The translations under genes were made by a program, and so were the position numbers. A DNA stretch of 5,785 nt from Propionibacteriaceae bacterium (GTDB lineage: Bacteria > Actinomycetota > Actinomycetes > Propionibacteriales > Propionibacteriaceae). Positions 1 to 5,646 of this stretch are shown here, piece after piece. Below the pieces are notes generated by a model that was not told where the DNA came from, did not search any database, and saw nothing but the letters and a program-made list of their open reading frames with translations. Each line of letters starts with the position of its first letter. Within the stretch, counting starts at the first letter, position 1. The stretch spans positions 1-5,785 of the forward strand of contig DMIX01000172.1 in the NCBI GenBank assembly GCA_003451975.1. Direction: 5' to 3'.

Positions 1-1
1 G

Positions 2-1036
2 GTGGACAAACACTCCACCGGCGGTGTCGGCGACAAGATCACACTGCCGCTGGCGCCCCTGGTCGCTGCCTGTGGCGCGGCCGTGCCTCAGCTCAGCGGT
101 CGCGGTCTGGGTCACACCGGCGGGACCTTGGACAAACTGGAGGCCATTCCCGGCTGGCGGGCATCGCTGAGCAACGCCGAGATGCTGAATCAGCTCAATT
201 CGATCGGTGCGGTGATCTGTGCCGCCGGCGCCGGTCTGGCCCCGGCAGACAAGAAGCTCTACGCGTTGCGGGACGTCACCGCCACCGTGGAGTCGATTCC
301 GATGATCTCGGCGTCCATCATGAGCAAGAAGATCGCCGAGGGCACCGCCTCCCTGGTGCTGGACGTCAAGACCGGTTCGGGAGCTTTCATGAAGACGCGC
401 GAGGACTCCCGAAACCTCGCCACCACCATGGTCGAGATCGGCAAGGGCGCCGGAGTGAACACGGTGGCCCTGATCACCGACATGAATGCCCCGTTGGGTC
501 GCAGCGCCGGAAACGGCGTCGAGGTCGCCGAATCCGTGGAAGTGCTGGCCGGCGGAGGGCCTTCCGATGTCGTTGAACTCACGATGGCGCTGGCCCGCGA
601 GATGCTGAACTGCGCCGGGATCGACACCGATCCTGCCGAAGTTCTGGCCTCCGGCAAAGCGATGGACACCTGGAAAGCAATGATCCGCGCCCAGGGCGGC
701 GACCCGGACGCTGCGCTGCCCGCGCCACGGCACACCGAGGTCATCACCGCCGAGGTCGACGGCTACCTGACCGATCTGGACGCGATGGCTGTCGGCCTGG
801 CCGCTTGGCGCCTGGGTGCAGGTCGGGCCAAGCAGGGCGATCCGGTCCAGGCTGCTGCTGGGGTGAGCTGGCATGTCGGTATTGGGGATCCGGTACGCGC
901 AGGGCAGCCGCTGTTCTCGCTGTACACCGACACCGAAGATCGCATCGAGCGGGCTCGGCAGGCCCTGGATACCGCTGCCACGATCGGATCACAGCCGGTG
1001 TCGGGCAGACCGGTCGTGCTGGAGCGCATCAGCTAA
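2..1036 (+). CDS. deoA: Thymidine / pyrimidine-nucleoside phosphorylase, 5'-truncated by the window edge
   Basis: Cytosolic pyrimidine salvage enzyme that splits thymidine (or uridine/deoxyuridine) with phosphate into the free base and (deoxy)ribose-1-phosphate. The visible 344 residues open inside the phosphate-binding motif KHSTGGVGD (3-11), followed by the family signature SGRGLGHTGGTLDKLE (32-47). Aligned from memory with E. coli DeoA (about 440 aa; offset about 81), the substrate-binding Arg171, Ser186 and Lys190 correspond to R90, S105 and K109, all present, as is the phosphate-contacting Thr at 42. The C-terminal domain (about 245-335) has the usual GAGR (272-275) and a biotinyl-like segment, HVGIGDPVRAGQPLF. 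About 80 N-terminal residues, including the true start, lie outside the window; the first visible codon, GTG, is internal. The body resembles Bacillus Pdp as much as E. coli DeoA, so thymidine versus broad pyrimidine specificity is not settled. Its stop overlaps that of the convergent neighbour. Confidence 0.95.
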   Translation: MDKHSTGGVGDKITLPLAPLVAACGAAVPQLSGRGLGHTGGTLDKLEAIPGWRASLSNAEMLNQLNSIGAVICAAGAGLAPADKKLYALRDVTATVESIPMISASIMSKKIAEGTASLVLDVKTGSGAFMKTREDSRNLATTMVEIGKGAGVNTVALITDMNAPLGRSAGNGVEVAESVEVLAGGGPSDVVELTMALAREMLNCAGIDTDPAEVLASGKAMDTWKAMIRAQGGDPDAALPAPRHTEVITAEVDGYLTDLDAMAVGLAAWRLGAGRAKQGDPVQAAAGVSWHVGIGDPVRAGQPLFSLYTDTEDRIERARQALDTAATIGSQPVSGRPVVLERIS

Positions 1037-1623
1037 TCGCGACCGCCACGGCCGACCTGGTGAGCTTGCCTCCGTTGCTGCGCTGCAGCAGCGCGGCGCA
1101 GTTCCCGGCGCGTGCCGTAGCGCACTCGCAGGTTCCCCATGGCCAAGGAACCGCGCAACACCAGCACTGGGCATCCCGGCGCGGGTTGGTTGGACACCCG
1201 AACCCTGACCTTGCCCATGCCAGCACCGACTCGGTCAGCATCTACCGCCCATCCGTCGGGAAGCACCAGTTTTACGTTGCCCATCGCTCCGCTGATCTCC
1301 ACCCAGATCACCGGCGTCGAAACCTGTGCCTGCAGGAAGTTCAGGAGAACATTGCTGGCCTTGGCTTGGATGTGCAGATGGGGCGGAACCGCCCAGACGC
1401 CGGAACGACTCTGGGCCGACCAACCGGCGGAGATCACCATCGGATCATCTTCGCGATAGCCGGCTGCGGTGTAGCCGTGATGCGCCAGGGCCAGTGCTGA
1501 GGCATCACCGGCGTCGAGCGCGGCGAGTTGGGTGTCCAAGTCCGAGGGGTCGATCAGACCCTGCTCGGCCAGACTGCGCAGCCGTGCCCGCGCCGCGTCG
1601 CGGTCCAAGGGTTCTAGGCTCAT
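1033..1623 (-). CDS. Soluble DUF1707/LiaF-like domain protein, function unknown
   Basis: A 196-residue protein without signal peptide or membrane segment. Residues 6-47 form a charged helical stretch (RDAARARLRSLAEQGLIDPS, then DLDTQLAALDAGD) resembling the N-terminal DUF1707 (SHOCT-like) module common in Actinobacteria. Residues about 76-170 have the repeating beta pattern of the C-terminal LiaF/YvqF-like domain (DUF2154 type): SGAMGNVKLVLPDGW (111-125), GAGMGKVRVRV (133-143) and RGSLAMGNLRVRYG (157-170). The last 25 residues are basic and low in complexity. LiaF-type domains are linked in Firmicutes to cell-envelope stress sensing, but a copy without membrane anchor has no assigned role, so no function is given. 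The ATG start has no Shine-Dalgarno site but a TAAGCT box 7 nt upstream, suggesting a leaderless transcript. It lies 44 bp downstream of cimA on the same strand, but a hairpin between them suggests separate transcription. Family assignment comes from pattern recognition. Confidence 0.8.
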   Translation of the reverse strand: MSLEPLDRDAARARLRSLAEQGLIDPSDLDTQLAALDAGDASALALAHHGYTAAGYREDDPMVISAGWSAQSRSGVWAVPPHLHIQAKASNVLLNFLQAQVSTPVIWVEISGAMGNVKLVLPDGWAVDADRVGAGMGKVRVRVSNQPAPGCPVLVLRGSLAMGNLRVRYGTRRELRRAAAAQQRRQAHQVGRGGRD

Positions 1624-1630
1624 GGTGACG

Positions 1631-1636
1631 AGCTTA
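1631..1636 (-). promoter_or_regulatory. Candidate -10 box (TAAGCT) of the DUF1707-like gene
   Basis: On the minus strand TAAGCT fits the actinobacterial TANNNT -10 pattern. It ends 7 nt before the ATG, so transcription would begin at or next to the start codon. No convincing -35 hexamer is seen; that region falls inside the cimA 3' hairpin. The inference rests on position and on the same arrangement at ilvE and leuB. Confidence 0.45.
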
Positions 1637-1640
1637 GGCC

Positions 1641-1688
1641 GGTCTGAATCGCCCGCACTGCTGCAAGTCAGTCGCGGGCGACCAGACC
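1641..1688 (-). terminator. Long hairpin over the cimA stop codon, probable terminator
   Basis: On the minus strand the arms pair as 6 bp (GGTCTG/CAGACC, 1683-1688 with 1641-1646), then a G·U pair with one bulged U, 8 bp (TCGCCCGC/GCGGGCGA), a bulged G, and 4 bp (ACTG/CAGT) closing an 8-nt loop. The ascending arm includes the last cimA codons and part of its TGA stop. No U-run follows, which is common for GC-rich actinobacterial terminators. It ends 4 nt before the TAAGCT box of the next gene, so it would separate cimA transcription from that gene. It could instead protect the cimA 3' end from exonucleases. Confidence 0.6.
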
Positions 1689-3251
1689 CCAGCGGTAGGC
1701 GTCGTACAGCGCCTCCCAGGACGCCTCGATGACGTTGGTGCCGACACCGACCGTGGTCCAGGTGCGATTGCCGTCGGTCATGTCGATCAAGGTGCGCACG
1801 ATCGCATCGGTGCCGTGGCCCTGATCCAGAATGCGCACCTTGAAGTCGGTCAGTTCGAAGTCCTCGACCTGCGGGTAAGCCGAGCGAAGCGCGCCGCGCA
1901 ACGCCACGTCGAGAGCATTCAGCGGGCCGTGTCCCTCGCCGACTAGGTGACGGACCGCGCCCTTGGCCCGGAGCTTCACAGTCGCCTCGGAGTCACCTTC
2001 GGGCTTCATCTCGTGGCCGGTGATGACTCGCCAACTGATCACCTCGAAGAACTCCTCCAACAGGCCCAGCTCGGCGCGTAGCAGTAGCTCGAAGCTGGCA
2101 TCGGCCGACTCGTAGGAGTAGCCGTCCATCTCGCGGGCCTTCACCGTGTCGGTCACCTGGGCGGCCAGATCGCGGTTGGACAGGTCATAACCCAATTCGG
2201 AGCCCTTGATCTGGATGTTGGCTCGTCCGGCCATATCCGAGACCAGCATGCGCATGTCGTTTCCGACCAGGGTCGGATCGATGTGCTGGTAGAGGTTGGC
2301 ATCCACCTTGATCGCTGAGGCGTGCAGACCGGCCTTGTGGGCGAAGGCCGAGGCCCCCACGTAGGCCTGGCGCGTGTTCAGCGGCACATTGGTGACTCCG
2401 GCGACCGCATGACTGATCCGAGTGGCGTCCGCCAGTTGTTCGGGTTCGACCAGGTGCCAGCCATATTTCAACTGCAAGTTCGCCAGCACGGTGATCAGAT
2501 CGGCGTTTCCGGTGCGCTCACCGTGACCGTTGATGGTGCCCTGGAAATGCATGGCGCCGGCGTCGACGGCTGCCAGCGTATTGGCCACCGCACACCCGGT
2601 GTCGTTGTGGCAGTGGATGCCCAAATCCACCCCGATCGCGCTGGCGGCCGAGACGATATCGCCCATCTGGGCGGGCAGCATGCCGCCGTTGGTGTCGCAC
2701 AAAACGACCACCTCGGCGCCGGCGTCAGCAGCAGTGCGCACCACGTCGAGGGCGTATTCGGGATTGGCCTGGTAGCCGTTGAAGAAGTGCTCGGCGTCGA
2801 CGAAGACCCGACGCCCGTTGGCGACCAGGTGACGCACCGTGTCAGCCACCATCTCCAGGTTCTCGGCCAGGGTGGTCCGCAACGCCCTCAGCACATGTTC
2901 GTCATGGCTCTTGGCCACGATGCACACCACTTCGGTGCGGGCATCGATCAGCGCTTGCACCTGTGGATCCTCGGCGGCCGTGGTGCCCGCCTTGCGGGTG
3001 GCTCCAAAGGCGACCAGCTTCGCGTTCTGCAACTCCAGCTGGCCCTCGGCGGCAGCGGCAAAGAAGGCGGTGTCGTTCGGGTTCGCCCCCGGCCAGCCAC
3101 CTTCAATGAAGCTGATCCCCAACTCGTCCAAGTAGCGGGCGATCTTCAGCTTGTCGCTGACATTGAGCTGCAGGCCTTCCTGCTGGGCACCGTCGCGCAG
3201 GGTGGTGTCGTAGACGTGGAAGACGTCCGGGGTGGCAGGCAGAAGGGTCAT
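1668..3251 (-). CDS. cimA: (R)-citramalate synthase
   Basis: Condenses acetyl-CoA with pyruvate to (R)-citramalate, the entry to the threonine-independent route to 2-oxobutyrate and isoleucine. From ATG 3251 it is 527 aa, the usual CimA length. The DRE-TIM barrel opens with FHVYDTTLRDGAQQEG (11-26; R19, D20), then FIEGGWPGANP (48-58), which is typical of CimA rather than LeuA. Metal ligands are HCHND (213-217), and GTINGHGERTGNADL (238-252) is the family signature. SAFAHKAGLHASAI (301-314) and a C-terminal LeuA-type regulatory dimer domain (about 395-520) follow, so feedback control by isoleucine is plausible. An in-frame GTG at 3302 would add 17 residues but has no ribosome site, and the probable -10 box lies inside that extension. 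ATG 3251 has AAGG 7 nt upstream. Company of ilvE and leuB supports the role. A homocitrate or isopropylmalate synthase activity is less likely. Confidence 0.93.
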   Translation of the reverse strand: MTLLPATPDVFHVYDTTLRDGAQQEGLQLNVSDKLKIARYLDELGISFIEGGWPGANPNDTAFFAAAAEGQLELQNAKLVAFGATRKAGTTAAEDPQVQALIDARTEVVCIVAKSHDEHVLRALRTTLAENLEMVADTVRHLVANGRRVFVDAEHFFNGYQANPEYALDVVRTAADAGAEVVVLCDTNGGMLPAQMGDIVSAASAIGVDLGIHCHNDTGCAVANTLAAVDAGAMHFQGTINGHGERTGNADLITVLANLQLKYGWHLVEPEQLADATRISHAVAGVTNVPLNTRQAYVGASAFAHKAGLHASAIKVDANLYQHIDPTLVGNDMRMLVSDMAGRANIQIKGSELGYDLSNRDLAAQVTDTVKAREMDGYSYESADASFELLLRAELGLLEEFFEVISWRVITGHEMKPEGDSEATVKLRAKGAVRHLVGEGHGPLNALDVALRGALRSAYPQVEDFELTDFKVRILDQGHGTDAIVRTLIDMTDGNRTWTTVGVGTNVIEASWEALYDAYRWGLVARD

Positions 3252-3258
3252 CAGCAAA

Positions 3259-3262
3259 CCTT
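3259..3262 (-). promoter_or_regulatory. Ribosome binding site (AAGG) deciding the cimA start
   Basis: Minus-strand AAGG lies 7 nt before ATG 3251, a good spacing. The alternative GTG at 3302 has no such site. This supports the shorter, 527-residue CimA. Confidence 0.55.
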
Positions 3263-3275
3263 GCAGTAGACGGGC

Positions 3276-3281
3276 ATTATC
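3276..3281 (-). promoter_or_regulatory. Candidate cimA -10 box (GATAAT)
   Basis: GATAAT on the minus strand differs from TATAAT at one position and ends 24 nt before the cimA ATG, giving a predicted leader of about 17 nt that contains AAGG. The hexamer 17 bp upstream (CGGTGA, 3299-3304) is a poor -35, so an activator or a -35-independent promoter is possible. Confidence 0.5.
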
Positions 3282-3303
3282 GGAGGAGTCTGCCCTGCTC
3301 ACC

Positions 3304-3327
3304 GCGTGTTACTGGCGTGTTTCACGC
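3304..3327 (-). repeat. Short direct repeat plus small hairpin upstream of the cimA promoter
   Basis: On the minus strand AACACGC occurs twice (3315-3321 and 3304-3310), 11 bp apart centre to centre, about one helical turn. The upstream copy is also half of a GCGTG-AAA-CACGC inverted repeat (3315-3327). The site abuts the candidate -35 region of cimA, so it could be a regulator-binding site. It is short and chance occurrence is possible. Confidence 0.3.
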
Positions 3328-3334
3328 GCTGAGA

Positions 3335-3373
3335 CCCGATCGCGACCGCCGGACCGCATCGGTCGCGACCGGG
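3335..3373 (-). terminator. ilvE terminator hairpin
   Basis: The arms 3335-3348 and 3360-3373 pair over 14 positions around an 11-nt loop. Thirteen are Watson-Crick; the fourteenth (3339/3369) is A·C when read as + strand RNA but G·U as - strand RNA, so the complete stem forms only in the ilvE transcript. It begins 9 nt after the ilvE stop. There is no U-tract, only TCTC, typical of GC-rich actinobacterial terminators. Confidence 0.7.
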
Positions 3374-3382
3374 CTGCAGCGG

Positions 3383-4465
3383 TCACACCACGCGGTGCAA
3401 CCAGCCTCGGGTGTCCTCGGCGCGTCCGTACTGGATGTCCAAAATGGCCTGCCGAATCGCCAGGGTGCGCTCGCTTCCGGCGGGAAGAGTCCAGGCTCCG
3501 GCCTCGGAACGGAAAGCGCCGATCGGAGTGACCACCGCCGCGGTTCCGCACGAAAAGGCCTCCACCACGGTGCCGTCGGCAATGCCGTCAAACAGCTCGT
3601 CCGGAGCAATACGGCGTTCCTCGGTGGCCAGCCCTAGGTCGGCAGCCACCTCCAGGATTGATGAACGGGTGATGCCCTCCAAGATGGTGCCGGTCAACGC
3701 CGGGGTGATCAGGCGTCCGTCGGCGGTCACCAAGAAGACGTTCATGCCACCCAGTTCTTCGAGGCGGTCCTTGCCGGCGGCTTCGATGAACAACACCTGG
3801 GAACAGCCGTGCTCATAGCCTTCGTATTGCGCGATCAGCGAGGCTGCGTAGTTGCCGCCGCACTTGGCGGCGCCCGTTCCACCGATGCCGGCACGGGCAT
3901 AGCGGTCAGTGACCCAGATGTCGACAGGCTTCACGCCGCCGGCGAAATACGGCCCCGACGGTGAAGCGATCACGCTGAAGGTGACCCGCTCTGCGGCACG
4001 CACCCCCAAGAACACCTCGTCGGCGAACATGAACGGCCGCAGGTAGAGACTCTTCTCACCTTCACTGTCGGGCACCCAATGTTCGTCGACGCGAACCAGT
4101 TCCACGACGGCGTTGATGAAATCGTCCACCGGCAGCTCCGGCAGCATCATGCGCGCGGCCGAGGTCTGGAAGCGGCGCGCGTTCGCCTCGGCGCGGAACA
4201 GGTGGATCGAGCCGTCGGCATGTCGATAGGCCTTCAGACCCTCGAAGACCTCTTGGGCGTAGTGCAGCACGGCACCGGCCGGGTCGATCTGGAATGGGCC
4301 ATAGGGGCGAATCGCCGCATCGCCCCATCCGCCGCCGCTGGTCCAGGTGGCTACCGCCATGTGGTCGCTGAATTTGGCACCGAAACCCGGGTCGGCCAAG
4401 ACCTCAGCGACCTCGGCCAAGCTACTGGGATTCGGGTGGGGAGTCAGTTGGTACTGCAGCGACAT
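3383..4465 (-). CDS. ilvE: Branched-chain amino acid aminotransferase (class IV, PLP-dependent)
   Basis: Reversibly transfers an amino group between glutamate and the 2-oxo acids of leucine, isoleucine and valine, the last step of all three pathways, in the cytosol. The 360 residues match BCAT fold type IV of the actinobacterial/eukaryotic-like group: [14 protein letters not shown] (24-37), [20 protein letters not shown] (55-74), FEGLKAYR (74-81) and YLRPFMFA (141-148). [15 protein letters not shown] (195-209) carries the PLP Schiff-base lysine K201. EELGGMNVF (236-244) and [12 protein letters not shown] (304-315) contact cofactor and substrate. The reading frame stays open for 69 more codons upstream, but that stretch lies antisense to the leuB start and is not conserved-looking. 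The ATG at 4465 gives the family's normal N-terminus. No Shine-Dalgarno is present; a TACCAT box 6 nt upstream suggests a leaderless mRNA. leuB is divergent, 69 bp away; a terminator hairpin follows the stop. Confidence 0.95.
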   Translation of the reverse strand: MSLQYQLTPHPNPSSLAEVAEVLADPGFGAKFSDHMAVATWTSGGGWGDAAIRPYGPFQIDPAGAVLHYAQEVFEGLKAYRHADGSIHLFRAEANARRFQTSAARMMLPELPVDDFINAVVELVRVDEHWVPDSEGEKSLYLRPFMFADEVFLGVRAAERVTFSVIASPSGPYFAGGVKPVDIWVTDRYARAGIGGTGAAKCGGNYAASLIAQYEGYEHGCSQVLFIEAAGKDRLEELGGMNVFLVTADGRLITPALTGTILEGITRSSILEVAADLGLATEERRIAPDELFDGIADGTVVEAFSCGTAAVVTPIGAFRSEAGAWTLPAGSERTLAIRQAILDIQYGRAEDTRGWLHRVV

Positions 4466-4471
4466 AGGCGC

Positions 4472-4477
4472 ATGGTA
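4472..4477 (-). promoter_or_regulatory. Candidate ilvE -10 box (TACCAT)
   Basis: TACCAT on the minus strand fits TANNNT and ends 6 nt before ATG 4465, which places the transcription start at the initiation codon. No clear -35 is seen. Its -35 zone (about 4495-4500) coincides with that of the divergent leuB promoter. Confidence 0.5.
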
Positions 4478-4521
4478 GCGCTTCTGGTGAGACGAATCTG
4501 TCCGGCCAGCGGCTGCCACGG

Positions 4522-4527
4522 TAGCCT
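4522..4527 (+). promoter_or_regulatory. Candidate leuB -10 box (TAGCCT)
   Basis: TAGCCT fits TANNNT and ends 7 nt before GTG 4535. With no Shine-Dalgarno in the gap, this fits a leaderless leuB mRNA and supports GTG 4535 as the start. No strong -35 is visible at 17-18 bp spacing. Confidence 0.45.
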
Positions 4528-4534
4528 CGCGCGA

Positions 4535-5605
4535 GTGAATGAACACAACAACGCCGGCAAGCTGGTGATCTCGGTCGTCGCAGGTGACGGAATTGGGCCC
4601 GAAGTGGTCGCCGAGGGACTCAAAGTACTGACCGCCGCCGTCGGATCCGACGCCATCGATTTCGTGCACCACGATCTGGGTGCCGAACGCTGGCAGCGCA
4701 CCGGCGAGGTACTGCCCGAGGCGGAAATGGAAACACTCGCCGCAAGCGATGCAATCTTGCTGGGCGCGGTGGGTGCTGCGCCGGGATCACAAGCGGTGCC
4801 TTCGGGACTGTTGGAGCGGGGCTTGTTGTTGAAGCTGCGCTTTGCGTTCGATCACTACGTCAATCTGCGTCCCTCGAAGCTGTATCCCGGGCTGCCCACT
4901 CCGCTGGCCGAGTCGGTCACCGGACGCGGCCCGATCGACTTCGTCGTGGTGCGCGAAGGCACCGAGGGGCTGTACTGCGGCAACGGCGGCGTGGTCCGTC
5001 AGGGCACCGAGTTCGAGATCGCCAACGAACTCAGCGTCAACACCGCCCATGGAGTGGAGCGGGTCATTCGGGACGCCTTCGCCCGCGCCGAGAAGCGCCG
5101 CAAGCACGTCACGATGGTTCACAAGCACAACGTGCTGGTCAACGCCGGCGGTCTGTGGAACCGGTTGTTCGCCGCTGTGGCGGCTGAATACCCCGACGTG
5201 ACCACCGATTACCTGCATGTGGACGCGGCCACCATCGCATTGGTACAGGATCCGCAACGCTTCGACGTGATGGTCACCGACAACCTGTTCGGCGATATCC
5301 TCACCGACCTCGCTGCTGCCGTGACCGGTGGCATCGGCCTGGCCGCCAGCGCCAACATCAACCCCGAGGGCGCCTTCCCGTCCATGTTCGAGCCGGTGCA
5401 TGGTTCGGCCCCCGACATCGCCGGTCAGGGCATCGCAGATCCGACGGCCACCATCTTGAGCACGGCACTGCTGCTGGACCACCTGGGACGCAACGAGGAT
5501 GCCCGGCGGATCGAGGCTGCAGTGGATGCCGACCTGGCAGAGCGGGGCGATGCCAAGCGTCCGACGTCGGTGGTCGGCGACGAGATTGCGGCTCGGTTGA
5601 ACTGA
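4535..5605 (+). CDS. leuB: 3-isopropylmalate dehydrogenase
   Basis: Oxidises and decarboxylates 3-isopropylmalate to 4-methyl-2-oxopentanoate in leucine synthesis; LeuB enzymes can also act on 3-methylmalate in the citramalate route, which fits the neighbouring cimA. From GTG 4535 it is 356 aa, normal for the family. AGDGIGPEV (16-24) opens the fold. Substrate residues are R102 and R112 ([15 protein letters not shown]), R140 (VVREGTEG), Y147, K197 (VHKHN) and D230 (HVDAATI). Metal ligands D254 and D258 lie in [14 protein letters not shown] (248-261). [18 protein letters not shown] (286-303) is the cofactor loop; its Asp-Ile pair (294-295) indicates NAD rather than NADP. The frame stays open upstream to 4079, but that part is antisense to ilvE. 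GTG 4565 is an alternative start that would leave only [11 protein letters not shown] few extra N-terminal residues (NEHNNAG) precede the core. Divergent from ilvE. Confidence 0.95.
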   Translation: MNEHNNAGKLVISVVAGDGIGPEVVAEGLKVLTAAVGSDAIDFVHHDLGAERWQRTGEVLPEAEMETLAASDAILLGAVGAAPGSQAVPSGLLERGLLLKLRFAFDHYVNLRPSKLYPGLPTPLAESVTGRGPIDFVVVREGTEGLYCGNGGVVRQGTEFEIANELSVNTAHGVERVIRDAFARAEKRRKHVTMVHKHNVLVNAGGLWNRLFAAVAAEYPDVTTDYLHVDAATIALVQDPQRFDVMVTDNLFGDILTDLAAAVTGGIGLAASANINPEGAFPSMFEPVHGSAPDIAGQGIADPTATILSTALLLDHLGRNEDARRIEAAVDADLAERGDAKRPTSVVGDEIAARLN

Positions 5606-5609
5606 ACCG
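5594..5609 (+). terminator. Weak hairpin over the leuB stop codon
   Basis: CGGTT (5594-5598) and AACCG (5605-5609) form a 5-bp stem around a 6-nt loop that contains most of the TGA stop. There is no U-tract, and it is much weaker than the ilvE and cimA hairpins. It may be chance, with leuB reading through into the next gene. Confidence 0.2.
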
Positions 5610-5623
5610 CGTTCTCTGATTGC

Positions 5624-5629
5624 TAGGGT
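5624..5629 (+). promoter_or_regulatory. Candidate -10 box (TAGGGT) for the last gene
   Basis: TAGGGT fits TANNNT and lies 17 nt before the ATG at 5647, giving a leader of about 10 nt with the ribosome site GGAGG. The closest TTGA-type hexamer (5597-5602) is 21 bp upstream, too far for a normal -35, so support is modest. If inactive, this gene would be co-transcribed with leuB. Confidence 0.3.
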
Positions 5630-5630
5630 T

Positions 5631-5645
5631 GCTGCCGGAGGCAGC
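5631..5645 (+). promoter_or_regulatory. Hairpin covering the Shine-Dalgarno GGAGG
   Basis: GCTGCC (5631-5636) and GGCAGC (5640-5645) form a perfect 6-bp stem with a GGA loop. The ribosome site GGAGG (5637-5641) occupies the loop and the start of the right arm, and the ATG follows 1 nt after the stem. The fold could reduce translation of the downstream gene. Confidence 0.4.
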
Positions 5646-5646
5646 T

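Noticed and set aside
259..747. A 162-codon open frame on the minus strand inside deoA
   Set aside because: Ser/Ala/Thr-rich shadow translation of a clearly conserved + strand enzyme; no ribosome site or known motif.
805..1500. A + strand open frame spanning the deoA end and the DUF1707-like gene
   Set aside because: Overlaps two better-supported genes in other frames, and its composition (Arg, Gly, His, Ser without domains) is that of a shadow frame.
2322..3269. A 315-codon open frame on the + strand opposite cimA
   Set aside because: It mirrors the cimA codons on the other strand. The translation is rich in H, G, Q and V without recognisable motifs, and cimA on the minus strand is unambiguous.
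3252..3302. GTG at 3302 as the cimA start, or a Leu-containing leader peptide (its end reads LLQGLL)
   Set aside because: No ribosome site precedes it, the candidate -10 box lies inside it, and the frame has no stop before cimA, so it cannot be a separate leader peptide.
4079..4534. Upstream open extension of leuB, which would give a 508-residue protein
   Set aside because: It lies entirely opposite ilvE and its promoter region, shows no LeuB-like sequence, and the family N-terminus begins near 4535.
4466..4534. A T-box, leucine attenuator or riboswitch for ilvE or leuB
   Set aside because: The spacer is only 69 bp shared by two promoters, leaving no leader RNA long enough for such elements.
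4466..4672. Upstream open extension of ilvE, adding 69 residues
   Set aside because: It is antisense to the start of leuB, and normal BCAT N-termini begin near ATG 4465.
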